Position numbers and translations under genes: made by a program. The notes beneath the pieces are model-generated. The model was not told the DNA's origin. It was given only the letters and a program-made list of their open reading frames with translations, and did not search any database. A stretch of 27,654 nucleotides of DNA from CAMLFJ01 sp040902305 (GTDB lineage Bacteria; Methylomirabilota; Methylomirabilia; Rokubacteriales; CSP1-6), in NCBI GenBank assembly GCA_040902305.1, contig JBBDXN010000074.1, forward strand, positions 1 through 27,654, written 5' to 3'. Of the stretch, positions 15,051 through 23,898 are shown piece by piece (position 1 is the stretch's first letter; each line of letters opens with the position of its first letter).

Positions 15051-17360
15051 ATGTCCGAGCGGTGGGGAGGCCGGTTCCGGGGCCTGCGCCGCCGGACCCT
15101 TTTCGCGGGGACCCTCCTCGGCATCCTGGCGCTCGTCGGGGGCGGCCTCGCGATCTACGCGGCGGGCGCCCTCTCCCGGTTCGAGCGGGTGGAGGCGCGG
15201 CGGTCCACCGTGCTCTACGCCGCCCCGCCGGTGCTCCGTCCCGGGGTCCACGTGGGCGCGCTCGACCTGGCGGGCATCCTGAACCGTCTCGGCTATCGCG
15301 AGACGCGAAGCCCGAGCGCGCCGGGCCAGTTCTCGCGGTCGGATATCGCGTGGGATATTCGCGTGGCCGGCGCCTCGGACGCGGGCCGCGTCACGCTGGC
15401 CCTGGCGGGCGGCCGCATCACCCAGCTCTCGCAGGGTGGCGCCCCGGTCCAGAGCGTGGCGCTCCCCCCCGAGCTGCTGGCGAGCGCGGGCGCGGACATG
15501 GGCGAGAACATCCGCCCGGTGCGCCTGTCCGACGTGCCCGCGGTGCTGCGGACCGCGGTCCTCGTCACCGAGGACGTGCGCTTCTACGAGCACGGCGGCG
15601 TCGATCCCCGCGGCATCCTGCGCGCGCTCTGGACCAATATCCGCAAGGGCCGGGTGGCCGAGGGCGGCAGCACCATCACCCAGCAGCTCATCAAGAGCCG
15701 GCTGCTCAATCCGGAGCGCACGCTCATCCGCAAGATCAACGAGGCGCTGCTCTCCAGCGTGCTCGAGTGGCGCTACAGCAAGGACGAGATCCTCGAGGCG
15801 TACCTCAACGAGATCTACCTCGGGCAAGGGGGCGGCGCCGCGGTCCGCGGAGTGGGCGCCGCCTCCCGCGCCTATTTCGGCAAGGAAGTCCACCAGCTCA
15901 CGCTGCCCGAAGCCGCGCTGCTCGCGGGGATGATCCGCGGCCCCAACAGCTACTCGCCGGCCAGCAATCCGCAGCGCGCCCGCGAGCGGCGGGACGTCGT
16001 GCTGACCCGCATGCGAGACCTCGGCAAGATCTCCGACGCGGAGTATCGCCGGGCCCGCAAGGAGCCGGTGCGCGTGCGCACCGCCCCCAGCAACGGGCTG
16101 GTGGCGCCGTATTTCGTGGACCACGTGCGGACCGAGCTGGAGCGGAACGGGGAGCTGGATCTGGGCGATCTGCACGGGGTGCGCGTCTACACCACGCTCG
16201 ATCCGGTGCTCCAGCGCCTGGCCGAGGCCGCGGTGGTCAAGGGCATGGACCGCCTCGAGACCGCCCGCCCGAGGCTGCGCCGGAAGGGGCCGGAGGAGCG
16301 TCTGCAGGCCGCGATGATCGTGCTCGACCCGGCCACCGGCCAGGTGCGCGCGCTGGTCGGCGGCCGGGACTACCGGACGAGCCAGTTCAATCGCGCGGTC
16401 CTCGCCCGCCGGCAGCCGGGCAGCGCGTTCAAGCCGTTCGTGTACCTGGCCGCGCTCACCCCGCGCAAGGACGCCAAGTCGTTCACGGCCGCCTCGCTGA
16501 TCGAGGACTCCCCGATCACGGTATCGGTGGACGGCAAGCCGTGGACGCCGAAGAACTATGAGGACCGGTACGAGGGGCCGGTCACGGTGCGCCGGGCGCT
16601 GGAGGGCTCGCTGAACACCGCGACCGTGCGGCTCGCCCAGGAAACCGGCCTCACCACCGTCATCGACACCGCGCGGACCCTCGGCATGGAGGTCGAGCTC
16701 AAGCCGGTGCCCGCGCTCGCGCTGGGCGTCTTCGAGATCACGCCGCTCCAGCTCGCGCGCGCGTATCTGCCGCTGGTCAACGGCGGCCTGGCCCCGGTGG
16801 GCGGCGCGGTGGAGGCGGTGGCCGAAGAAGGCGGCCGCGCCCTCTGGAGCGCGAGCCGCGAGGCGCGCCCGGTGATCGGCGCGCCCGAGGCCTACCTGAT
16901 CACCTCGCTGCTCGAGGGCGTGGTCAACGCGGGCACCGGCGCCTCCGCCCGGACGGCGGGCGTACCCGGCTCGGTGGCGGGCAAGACCGGGACCACCAAC
17001 GACGGTCGCGACGCCTGGTTCGTGGGCTACTCGCCCAACCTGCTCGCGCTGGTCTGGGTGGGCTTCGACGACAACTCTTCCGCGGGGCTGTCCGGGTCCG
17101 AAGGCGCGCTGCCGATCTGGTCCGACTTCATGCGCCAGGCGCTCGACGTCTACCCGGGCGGGGCGTTCGCGGAGCCGACCGGCATCACGCGCGCGAAGGT
17201 GGACCAGACCACGGGCCAGCGGGCGACGGTCTTCTGCCCGCTCGTGGCCACCGAGGTGTTCCTGGCCGGCACCGAGCCTCCGTCGTGCGAGACGCACGGC
17301 GGCGTCACCGAGCAGATCGGGCGCTGGTGGGACAAGGTCTGGGACTGGTGGAAGAAGTAG
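15051..17360 (+). CDS. Bifunctional penicillin-binding protein, PBP1b-like
   Basis: A class A PBP that polymerises glycan strands from lipid II and cross-links them in the periplasm. The 769-residue protein has an N-terminal anchor helix (about 16-40) and a UB2H-like region (RFERVEARRSTVLYAAPPVL, then ALDLAGILNRLGYRET), which points to the PBP1b rather than PBP1a branch. The GT51 domain shows VTEDVRFYEHGGVD with catalytic Glu174, GGSTITQQLIKS and LEAYLNEIYLGQG. The transpeptidase domain has Ser458-x-x-Lys461 in PGSAFKPF, Ser520-x-Asn522 in GSLNTAT, and Lys645-Thr-Gly647 in KTGTTN. All catalytic motifs are intact. The C-terminus is Trp/Lys-rich (WWDKVWDWWKK). The ATG at 15051 follows GGAGG. 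It converges on the PilZ gene with a hairpin between them. Confidence 0.93.
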   Translation: MSERWGGRFRGLRRRTLFAGTLLGILALVGGGLAIYAAGALSRFERVEARRSTVLYAAPPVLRPGVHVGALDLAGILNRLGYRETRSPSAPGQFSRSDIAWDIRVAGASDAGRVTLALAGGRITQLSQGGAPVQSVALPPELLASAGADMGENIRPVRLSDVPAVLRTAVLVTEDVRFYEHGGVDPRGILRALWTNIRKGRVAEGGSTITQQLIKSRLLNPERTLIRKINEALLSSVLEWRYSKDEILEAYLNEIYLGQGGGAAVRGVGAASRAYFGKEVHQLTLPEAALLAGMIRGPNSYSPASNPQRARERRDVVLTRMRDLGKISDAEYRRARKEPVRVRTAPSNGLVAPYFVDHVRTELERNGELDLGDLHGVRVYTTLDPVLQRLAEAAVVKGMDRLETARPRLRRKGPEERLQAAMIVLDPATGQVRALVGGRDYRTSQFNRAVLARRQPGSAFKPFVYLAALTPRKDAKSFTAASLIEDSPITVSVDGKPWTPKNYEDRYEGPVTVRRALEGSLNTATVRLAQETGLTTVIDTARTLGMEVELKPVPALALGVFEITPLQLARAYLPLVNGGLAPVGGAVEAVAEEGGRALWSASREARPVIGAPEAYLITSLLEGVVNAGTGASARTAGVPGSVAGKTGTTNDGRDAWFVGYSPNLLALVWVGFDDNSSAGLSGSEGALPIWSDFMRQALDVYPGGAFAEPTGITRAKVDQTTGQRATVFCPLVATEVFLAGTEPPSCETHGGVTEQIGRWWDKVWDWWKK

Positions 17361-17363
17361 GAG

Positions 17364-17382
17364 CGCGAGCGGTCAGCTCGCG
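17364..17382. terminator. Possible bidirectional terminator hairpin between PBP and PilZ genes
   Basis: CGCGAGC (17364-17370) and GCTCGCG (17376-17382) form a perfect 7-base GC-rich stem with a 5-base loop. It sits right after the PBP stop and over the stop codon of the convergent PilZ gene. There is no run of T on either side, so intrinsic termination is uncertain. Confidence 0.4.
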
Positions 17383-17681
17383 AGCAGGCGTCCGAAGCGG
17401 CGCAGGCGATCCTGGATGTCCCCCATGAAGAGGAAGGCGAGGCCGTCGGAGTCCGCCCGCCACACCAGGGCCGGGACATTGAAGGGCGACCCATCGGGCG
17501 GGCGGAAGCGGAGCTGAGCCGGAGTCCCGATATCGAGCCGCTCCTTGGGTCTCACCTTGGCCCCGCGGGCCGAGATGTCCACGGTCTGGAGCAGGAAGCG
17601 GCGCTTCCCGGCCTCCACGACCACGAGCCAGGAGACATCCGAGCGGGGGTGACGGCGGCGGTCGGCCTGTCGGCTGAGCAT
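17373..17681 (-). CDS. PilZ-domain protein (candidate c-di-GMP receptor)
   Basis: A stand-alone PilZ domain of 102 residues. The two c-di-GMP-binding motifs are present: the Arg-rich RRRHPRSDV (RxxxR-like) near the N-terminus and DISARGAKV (DxSxxG) near residues 39-47. The beta-barrel strands FLLQTVDISARG, LRFRPPDGSPFNVPALVWRADSDGLAFLF and a C-terminal helix follow. PilZ proteins switch motility, adhesion or envelope functions on binding c-di-GMP. The start is uncertain. ATG 17681 is chosen, but an in-frame ATG at 17705 would add 8 residues, and neither has a clear ribosome site. A sigma54-like element on this strand (17708-17694) overlaps the upstream start and would favour 17681 or later. 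The gene converges with the PBP gene. Confidence 0.8.
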   Translation of the reverse strand: MLSRQADRRRHPRSDVSWLVVVEAGKRRFLLQTVDISARGAKVRPKERLDIGTPAQLRFRPPDGSPFNVPALVWRADSDGLAFLFMGDIQDRLRRFGRLLAS

Positions 17682-17765
17682 GCCAGCGGTGCGAGCAACC
17701 TGCATGCCTCAGCGGGAACCGCTTGTTCACGGGAACTTAGGGTGCTGTCACCGCGGTGGCGCACC

Positions 17766-17790
17766 GTCAGCGGCGCGTCGTGACGCTGAC
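17766..17790. repeat. Inverted repeat GTCAGCG/CGCTGAC upstream of the FAD oxidoreductase
   Basis: GTCAGCG (17766-17772) and CGCTGAC (17784-17790) are perfect 7-base arms around 11 bases, about 40 bases before the oxidoreductase start codon. It could be an operator or a leader hairpin. No confident -35/-10 pair could be placed here. Confidence 0.35.
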
Positions 17791-17829
17791 AGTGTCGGCC
17801 GGCTGCCGAAGCGTGTAGAGTCGGGGGCC

Positions 17830-19206
17830 ATGAGCGCGGCCACGGCGGACGTGGTGATCTGCGGGGCGGGGATGGCGGGCATCGCGGTGGCCTATCATCT
17901 GGCCGTTCGCCGCGGGATCTCGAGGGTCGTCCTGGTGGACGAGCGCCCGGCGCTCTCGCTCACCAGCGACAAGTCCGCCGAGTCCTATCGAAACTGGTGG
18001 CCGGGGCCCGGCGACGCCATGGTGGCCCTGATGAACCGCAGCATCGACCTGATGGAAGAGCTGGCCCGCGAGAGCGGCAACGTGTTCCTGATGAATCGCC
18101 GCGGCTACCTCTTCGCCACCGCCCAGCCGGAACAGATCGAGCGCTACGTGCGCGCCGCCGAGGAAGCGGCCAGCTTCGGCGCCGGCCCGGTGCGCGTCCA
18201 TCGCTCGCCCGGGGATCCCTATCAGCCCGCCCCCGCGGTCGGCTACGAAGGGCAGCCCACCGGCTCCGACGTCATCACCGATCCGAGCCTGATCCGCCGT
18301 CACTTCCCGTACCTCGCCCCGGACACGGTGGCGCTACTGCACGCGCGGCGCTGCGGTTGGTTCAGCGGCCAGCAGCTCGGCATGTACATGCTGGAGCGCG
18401 CCCGCGAGAAGGGCGTGCGCCTGATCGAGGGGCGGCTGGAGCGGGTGGACACCGCGGGCGGGCGCGTCACCGGTGTGGCGGTGAGCGGGCGCGACGGCGC
18501 CCGCACGATCGGGACGTCCCGCTTCGTGAACGCGGCGGGCCCGTTCGTCAAGGACGTGGGGCGGCTCCTCGGCGTCGATCTCCCCGTGTTCTGCGAGCGG
18601 CACGCAAAGGTAGCGTTCCACGACACGCTCGGTGTGGTGCCGCGCCACGCGCCGATGATGATCTGGACGGATCCGGTGCGGCTGCCGTGGGCTCCGGACG
18701 AGCGCGCGGAGCTGGGTGAGAGCGAGTCGCTCCGGCACCTGCTGGACGAGATGCCCGCCGGCGTGCACGGCCGGCCCGAGGGCGGAGCAGACAGCCCGGT
18801 CATGCTCGGGGTGTGGACCTACGACGCGGAGCCGATGGACGCGCGCTTCCCGGTGGAGTTCGATCCGGCCTACGCGGAGATCGTGCTGCGCGGACTGACG
18901 CGTCCGCTCCCCGGTCTCGCCGCCTACCTTTCACGGCTTCCGAAGTCCTTCGTGGACGGCGGCTACTACACGAAGACCCGGGAGAACCGCTTCCTGTCCG
19001 GGCCGCTGCCGGTCGAGGGCGCGTACGTCCTGGGCGGCCTCTCCGGCTACGGGATGATGTCGTCCAACGGGGCCGCGGATCTGCTCGCCGACTACATCGC
19101 GGAGCGCCCGCTCCCCCACTACGCGCCCGCCTTTCACCTGGACCGTTACCAGGACCCCGCCTACCAGCAGCTGCTCGACACCTGGGGCGACTCCGGCCAG
19201 CTCTGA
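17830..19206 (+). CDS. FAD-dependent oxidoreductase, DAO/glycine oxidase-like family
   Basis: The 458-residue protein is a D-amino-acid-oxidase-fold flavoenzyme. The N-terminal FAD motif ADVVICGAGMAGIAVAYHLA (GxGxxG at about 11-16) is followed by the acidic VVLVDERPALSL that binds the ribose. A second glycine-rich block, RFVNAAGPFVKDVGRLLG, and the C-terminal FAD segment GAYVLGGLSGYGMMSSNGAADLLADYI complete the cofactor site. Such enzymes oxidise amines, amino acids or sarcosine-like substrates. KSAESYRNWWPG near residues 47-58 resembles the region after the FAD site in dimethylglycine and sarcosine dehydrogenase relatives. The substrate cannot be assigned. The frame is open far upstream, but ATG 17830 begins right at the FAD fold. 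The convergent alcohol dehydrogenase ends 23 bases downstream. Confidence 0.82.
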   Translation: MSAATADVVICGAGMAGIAVAYHLAVRRGISRVVLVDERPALSLTSDKSAESYRNWWPGPGDAMVALMNRSIDLMEELARESGNVFLMNRRGYLFATAQPEQIERYVRAAEEAASFGAGPVRVHRSPGDPYQPAPAVGYEGQPTGSDVITDPSLIRRHFPYLAPDTVALLHARRCGWFSGQQLGMYMLERAREKGVRLIEGRLERVDTAGGRVTGVAVSGRDGARTIGTSRFVNAAGPFVKDVGRLLGVDLPVFCERHAKVAFHDTLGVVPRHAPMMIWTDPVRLPWAPDERAELGESESLRHLLDEMPAGVHGRPEGGADSPVMLGVWTYDAEPMDARFPVEFDPAYAEIVLRGLTRPLPGLAAYLSRLPKSFVDGGYYTKTRENRFLSGPLPVEGAYVLGGLSGYGMMSSNGAADLLADYIAERPLPHYAPAFHLDRYQDPAYQQLLDTWGDSGQL

Positions 19207-19229
19207 GGCGGGCGCTGATGAAGGCCCGG

Positions 19230-20519
19230 CTACCAGTACTGCATCGCGTCTCTTAGGATCAGATCCAGCTCGGCCGCGCCTACGTGGCGTGGCGCGCCCG
19301 ACAGGAGGCGTGGCTGGCGCAGCGTGCCCTCGATCAGCGCGGGCAGATCGCGCTCGGCGTAGCCGATGGCGGTGAGACCGTTGGGGATGCCGATGTCGCG
19401 CATCAGCGACAGCAGGGCCTGGGGCAGCGCGTCGCGCCGCTCCGCCTCGTTGAGATCGGCCACCGGCCAGCCCAGCAGCTCGGCGGCGCGCAGGTGCCGC
19501 TCGGGCGCGGTGGTGTAGGTGAAGCGGAACGCGGCGGGCGCGGTGAGGATGACCGACATGCCGTGGGGCACCAGCGGATGCCGGGTGCGGTATCCGCTCG
19601 GAACGTAGTCGCGCACCAGGCCCGCGATCGGATAGGCCACCGCGTGCGGGATGTGCACGCCCGCGTTGCCGAAGCCGATGCCCGCGTAGTTCGCGGCCAG
19701 AGCGAGGTGCAGGCGCGCCTCGAGGTCGAGGCCGTTCAGCACCGCGCGGCGGAGGTAGCGCGCCGCGTACTCCATGGCCTTCTCGCACCAGATATCGCTG
19801 GCCGGGTTCGCGCCGATATAGGCCGGCCGCTCGGGCGGGTGATGCTTGGCGCGCGCATTGTAGGGGCGCGTGGTGTACGACTCGATGGCGTGGGTGAGGA
19901 TGTCGGCGCCCGCCGCCGCCGTCACCTCGGGCGGGACGGTGAGCGTGTTGAGTGGATCCACCACCCCCAGGGCGGGGCGGAGCAGGCGATGGGAGACGCC
20001 CGCCTTCACGTTCTGGTCCACGATGTGGGTCACCGCGACCGCGGTGGTCTCACTCCCGGTGCCGGCGGTGGTGGGCACCGCGATCAGCGGGCGCACCGGG
20101 CCGGGCACCGGCACGCCTCGGCCGACCGGCTTGTTGATGTAGTCGAGCAGGGGGGCCGGATAGCAGGTGAGGAGATTGGCCGCCTTGCACGTGTCGATGG
20201 TGCTGCCCCCGCCGACCGCGATCAGGCCGTCGAAGTCCTTGCTGCGCGCGTACTCGCCCGCTTCCTCCATGGAGCGATCGGTGGGCTCCACCTCCACGCC
20301 GTCCCAGACGTCGGCCTTCACGCCCTGCTCCTCGAGGAGCGCGCGCACCCGCTCGGGCAGCCCGAGCTCGGACACGTGACGGTCGGTGAAGATCAGCGCC
20401 TTGCGGATGCCCAGGCGGCTGGCGTCGAAGCCGATCTCGTCCATGGCGCCCAGCCCGAACTTGATCGGCGAGTTCTCCATCACGAACACGGTCTCGGTCG
20501 GCAGGGTCACGCCCTTCAT
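19230..20519 (-). CDS. Iron-containing alcohol dehydrogenase, hydroxyacid-oxoacid transhydrogenase type
   Basis: A 429-residue group III (iron) alcohol dehydrogenase. The nucleotide-binding region is GLIAVGGGSTIDTCKAA, followed by PTTAGTGSETTAVAV. Metal ligands are visible as Asp and His residues in GADILTHAIESYTT, VHIPHAVAYP and PHGMSVI. The insertion KHHPPERPAYIGANPASDIW is characteristic of the hydroxyacid-oxoacid transhydrogenase (ADHFE1-like) branch, which shuttles hydride between 4-hydroxybutyrate and 2-oxoglutarate in animals. Bacterial members often have unknown substrates. ATG 20519 has GGAGG 5 bases upstream, and the strand carries a TATAAT -10 box at 20572-20567. It is convergent with the FAD oxidoreductase and divergent from the truncated binding protein gene. 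Reaction class is confident; substrate is not. Confidence 0.88.
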   Translation of the reverse strand: MKGVTLPTETVFVMENSPIKFGLGAMDEIGFDASRLGIRKALIFTDRHVSELGLPERVRALLEEQGVKADVWDGVEVEPTDRSMEEAGEYARSKDFDGLIAVGGGSTIDTCKAANLLTCYPAPLLDYINKPVGRGVPVPGPVRPLIAVPTTAGTGSETTAVAVTHIVDQNVKAGVSHRLLRPALGVVDPLNTLTVPPEVTAAAGADILTHAIESYTTRPYNARAKHHPPERPAYIGANPASDIWCEKAMEYAARYLRRAVLNGLDLEARLHLALAANYAGIGFGNAGVHIPHAVAYPIAGLVRDYVPSGYRTRHPLVPHGMSVILTAPAAFRFTYTTAPERHLRAAELLGWPVADLNEAERRDALPQALLSLMRDIGIPNGLTAIGYAERDLPALIEGTLRQPRLLSGAPRHVGAAELDLILRDAMQYW

Positions 20520-20566
20520 GGGGCCTCCAGTCGGTGGCGGTACGTGGAATATCCGGCTCGCCCGAG

Positions 20567-20572
20567 ATTATA
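20567..20572 (-). promoter_or_regulatory. TATAAT -10 box for the alcohol dehydrogenase
   Basis: On the minus strand the sequence reads TATAAT, an exact -10 consensus in an otherwise GC-rich divergent spacer. It would give a leader of about 40 bases before ATG 20519. The matching -35 region is poor, so a non-housekeeping or activator-dependent promoter is possible. Confidence 0.45.
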
Positions 20573-20637
20573 GAATTGCCCGCCCGACTGCGATACCCTC
20601 GACCATCCCGACCGACCCGCATAGAGGAGGAAGACCG

Positions 20638-20829
20638 ATGGCGTTCTTTGCCGGCCTCGTGGCCCTGTTGCTGACGATCGGCGCGTCGCCCGCGCTCGCG
20701 CAGCCGACGCAGATCTCCATCGCCCAGCCCGCGGAGGCCACCACCATGGACCCGGGCCGGAGCACCCAGGTCCTCACCGTCAACTACTTCTACAACCTCT
20801 ACGACTCGCTCACCCCGCGCGACAGCTAG
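20638..20829 (+). pseudogene. Truncated ABC-transporter substrate-binding protein (SBP family 5), 5' remnant
   Basis: The frame has a good AGAGGAGG ribosome site, a signal peptide (1-21, FFAGLVALLLTIGASPALAQ) and the mature start of a peptide/opine-type binding protein: ISIAQPAEATTMDPG, then VNYFYNLYDSLTPRD. Full-length relatives run to about 500-550 residues. Here the frame stops after 63 residues, at a TAG formed by the CTAG end of repeat copy B. The next gene beyond the repeat is mreB on the other strand, so the rest of the binding protein and any permease genes are absent. The start region is well preserved, which suggests a recent event or an assembly join at the repeat. A 63-residue secreted peptide could still be made. 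Confidence 0.82.
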
Positions 20830-20993
20830 CTCGCGCTATTCACGAATGCGTGTCCCGCGTCCGGCCCGCCCCGCCCCCTCACCCTGACCCTCTTCCCCTC
20901 CGGGGGCGAGGGGATCGAAACGGCCCCCTCTCCCTCGGCGAGGGAGAGGGTCGGGTGAGGGTAGCCCTCGTGTTCACGCATAGCCCGGGTTAG
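20826..20993 (-). repeat. Interspersed palindrome-ended repeat, copy B (inverted relative to copy A)
   Basis: This 168-base copy matches the reverse complement of 8093-8232 at both ends: CTAGCTCGCGCTATTCACGA at its left edge and TTCACGCATAGCCCGGGTTA at its right. They share the block GCGTGTCCCGCGTCCGGCCC. It is longer than copy A because of an internal hairpin, CCCTCTCCCTC (20926-20936) with GAGGGAGAGGG (20940-20950), a perfect 11-base stem with a 3-base loop. It interrupts the binding-protein gene on the left and ends 13 bases before the mreB stop codon on the right. Confidence 0.85.
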
Positions 20994-21006
20994 GAGGACG
21001 CCCGAG

Positions 21007-22032
<1,026 letters not shown>

Positions 22033-22168
22033 GCCCGGTCCATTCGGGGCAGGCAAGGGACGCAACGGATGTGCCAGCAGGATGGTGCAGGGAGAAGACG
22101 CGAAATGGTTGCCGAGGCCGTGTCCCCTACCATAGGCGGGGGTGCTGCGCCGGTCGGGATCGATGAAA

Positions 22169-22209
22169 GTGTCAGCATGTGTAGGTTTTACATGACACTG
22201 GTGTAAAAC
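22169..22209. promoter_or_regulatory. Overlapping inverted repeats in the mreB divergent region
   Basis: GTTTTACA (22185-22192) pairs with TGTAAAAC (22202-22209) across 9 bases. In addition GTGTCA (22169-22174) pairs with TGACAC (22193-22198), whose right arm lies in the loop of the first repeat. The two pairings are mutually exclusive as RNA hairpins and could also be operator half-sites. The stretch is AT-rich compared with its surroundings and lies about 140 bases from the mreB start and 70 from the divergent gene. Confidence 0.5.
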
Positions 22210-22277
22210 TTACTCCGAATTCCGCGTTGGCGAAGGGGCCTTGTCAGTCTCCGGTCTGCGTCGTAATCTTGGGCGCC

Positions 22278-23060
22278 ATGGAGGCCCCCCGGAAGCCGCT
22301 GGCGAAGATCGAAGGGCGAAAGCGGATGCAGGTCAGCGGCCTCACGGTCGCCTGGCACGGCACCCGGAGCCTGAAGGACTGGGTGGCCTACCTCGAGAAC
22401 GGCGGTCAGCCGGGACGCCTCCTGCTCGCCGATCAAGTGTCCGAGCGGACCGTGAAGAGCCTGCTCGCGCGGATCCAGAGCCTCTCGCGCGATGACCTGG
22501 AAGCCATGGGCCGGCCCGTCGAAGCGGTCGCGGCGCAGGGTGGGGGGCCTCCAGTGCGCCGGCCGCGCGGCGGGGACGGCGAGACCTCGAGCTCCGAGAT
22601 CATCGTGCAGGCGGCACCCGGGCGGCAGCTCGCCCTCAGCGGCGACGCGGGCGAGGGGCCTCCGGCCGCCGCGCCTTCGCGCCGCCGCCGCCTACCGGCC
22701 GCGGTCGGGAGTGTCCCGCCCGCGGAGAATCGTCGACCGGCCCGCCCGTCGGCGCGCGATCTGACCGGCACGGTGCGGCAGCTCCGCTCGCGGGTGGAGA
22801 ACCTCGAGGATGAGCAGGAGCAGCTCCGGGCGGAGCTGGCTCTCTTGCGAGGCGACGCGGAAGTCTACGACGGCGCTCCCAGCATCTTCGTCAGCGGCTG
22901 GTTCCGCGCCACGCTGGTCCTGATCGTGCTGGCGATCATGGTGGTGCTTTCGGTGCCGTGGCTGATGGACTTCTTCGAAGGATCGCCGGGAGAATCGCGC
23001 CCGCCGGTTCGTACCGACGCGCCCCCTGCTTCGCCGAACCCGCTGCCGGGCAGCCGCTGA
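22278..23060 (+). CDS. Membrane-anchored protein of unknown function with coiled coil
   Basis: A 260-residue protein I do not recognise. Residues 1-75 are a compact domain: KIEGRKRMQVSGLTVAWHGT, then DWVAYLENGGQPGRLLLAD, and VKSLLARIQSLSRDDLEAMG. A Gly/Pro/Arg-rich linker follows (about 80-160). Then comes a coiled coil (LTGTVRQLRSRVENLEDEQEQLRAELALLRGD, about 165-195) and one C-terminal membrane helix (ATLVLIVLAIMVVLSVPWLM, about 211-230) with a short Pro-rich tail. The layout suggests a cytoplasmic sensor or scaffold tethered by its C-terminus. ATG 22278 is the first in-frame ATG; an upstream TTG at 22227 is possible. It diverges from mreB over the inverted-repeat region, so co-regulation with cell shape is possible but unproven. 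Confidence 0.65.
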   Translation: MEAPRKPLAKIEGRKRMQVSGLTVAWHGTRSLKDWVAYLENGGQPGRLLLADQVSERTVKSLLARIQSLSRDDLEAMGRPVEAVAAQGGGPPVRRPRGGDGETSSSEIIVQAAPGRQLALSGDAGEGPPAAAPSRRRRLPAAVGSVPPAENRRPARPSARDLTGTVRQLRSRVENLEDEQEQLRAELALLRGDAEVYDGAPSIFVSGWFRATLVLIVLAIMVVLSVPWLMDFFEGSPGESRPPVRTDAPPASPNPLPGSR

Positions 23061-23082
23061 GCCGGGCCTCCCGCCGCGGGGG

Positions 23083-23409
23083 CTATTCTTGAGCGCAGCT
23101 CAGCGCGACGCGGGCGTGGACGGTGCCGCCCGGATAGTAGCGGATGGTCTCCGTGTCGCCCTCGCGCTCGAACGCGTCGCCCGACCAGCTCGCGTTGATC
23201 GCCTTGACGGTGCCCAGGTGCCGCTCCAGCGCCGTCTTGCACTCCTCGGCGCTGGCGTAGCGGCCGGCGACGATGCGGTCGGTCTGGAATCGGGGAACGC
23301 GCGCCAGCCAGCGCAGGGCGATCGTGTCGAGCGGGTTGTCCCGGGAGATGACGGTCAAGTCGGACCAGAGGAGCCAGACCAGACTGAGTGCGCCGACCCA
23401 CTTTCGCAT
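23083..23409 (-). CDS. Small secreted protein of unknown function
   Basis: A 108-residue protein with an N-terminal signal or anchor helix (MRKWVGALSLVWLLWSDLTV). The mature part has two Cys residues, one in ASAEECKTALERHLGTV and one near the C-terminus (ALSCAQE), which could form a disulfide. The pattern, a Cys in a helix after a signal peptide and a final Cys, resembles small exported proteins in other environmental bacteria, but no family is named. It converges with the TM protein gene (22 bases apart). A good sigma70 promoter lies so close upstream that the mRNA would be nearly leaderless if ATG 23409 is right. Confidence 0.55.
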   Translation of the reverse strand: MRKWVGALSLVWLLWSDLTVISRDNPLDTIALRWLARVPRFQTDRIVAGRYASAEECKTALERHLGTVKAINASWSGDAFEREGDTETIRYYPGGTVHARVALSCAQE

Positions 23410-23418
23410 GTGGGCTCG

Positions 23419-23447
23419 ACTGTAGGACCGGACCGAGGGGGTGTCAA
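23419..23447 (-). promoter_or_regulatory. Sigma70 promoter TTGACA-N17-TACAGT
   Basis: On the minus strand TTGACA (23447-23442) and TACAGT (23424-23419) are separated by exactly 17 bases. The predicted transcription start, near 23412, is only about 3 bases from the ATG at 23409, implying a nearly leaderless mRNA. Confidence 0.55.
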
Positions 23448-23504
23448 GGCGAGGCCTCAGGGCGAGCGCGAATCCCGGGCGACCGGGGTAGAATAGGCCC
23501 GCCG

Positions 23505-23894
23505 ATGGAGACGATCCTGGTGGTGGACGACGAAGCGCAGGTCCGGACGCTGGCCCGCGACATCCTGTTGGGGGCCGGCTATCGGGTGCTCGAAGCCGAG
23601 GACGGTGAACAGGCCCTGCGGGTCGCGGAGGACCATCCGGGGCTCATCCACGTGCTCCTCACCGACATCATGATGCCCGGGATCAACGGCAAGGAGCTGG
23701 CCGACCGATTCATCGTCACGCGGCCGGATGCCAAGGCGATCTTCATGTCCGGCCGGGCCGCCGAGGTGATCAGCGACGCGGGCGTGCTGATCCCGGTGGA
23801 CGCCTTCCTCGCCAAGCCATTCACGGTGGAGCGGCTGCTGAACAAGGTCCGCGAGCGGCTCGAGTACCGTTCGCCCTTCTCTCGCCCGCGTTAG
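23505..23894 (+). CDS. Single-domain response regulator (receiver only)
   Basis: A 129-residue stand-alone receiver domain. It has the acidic pair in ILVVDDEAQ, the phospho-acceptor Asp in VLLTDIMMPGINGKEL (about residue 54), the Ser in IFMSGRA and the Lys in FLAKPF. No output domain is present, so it probably passes phosphate or binds a partner, as CheY- or Spo0F-type proteins do. The sequence style (LTDIMMPGINGKELADR) is that of receivers found at the C-terminus of hybrid histidine kinases. ATG 23505 begins the fold; a TAGAAT -10-like box lies 15 bases upstream. No kinase gene is beside it. Downstream is a decayed gene. Confidence 0.87.
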   Translation: METILVVDDEAQVRTLARDILLGAGYRVLEAEDGEQALRVAEDHPGLIHVLLTDIMMPGINGKELADRFIVTRPDAKAIFMSGRAAEVISDAGVLIPVDAFLAKPFTVERLLNKVRERLEYRSPFSRPR

Positions 23895-23898
23895 GCGT

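Noticed and set aside
14985..17297. A 770-residue minus-strand frame over the PBP gene
   Set aside because: Antisense shadow with His/Arg/Ala-rich composition; the PBP catalytic motifs on the other strand are intact.
17694..17708. Minus-strand sigma54-like element AGGCATGCAGGTTGC before the PilZ gene
   Set aside because: Spacing is right, but it overlaps one of the two possible start codons and would leave almost no leader for the other; kept only as a remark in the PilZ entry.
23061..23082. Hairpin CCCG-CCG-CGGG between convergent genes as a terminator
   Set aside because: Stem is only 4 bases with no T-run on either strand; too weak to list.
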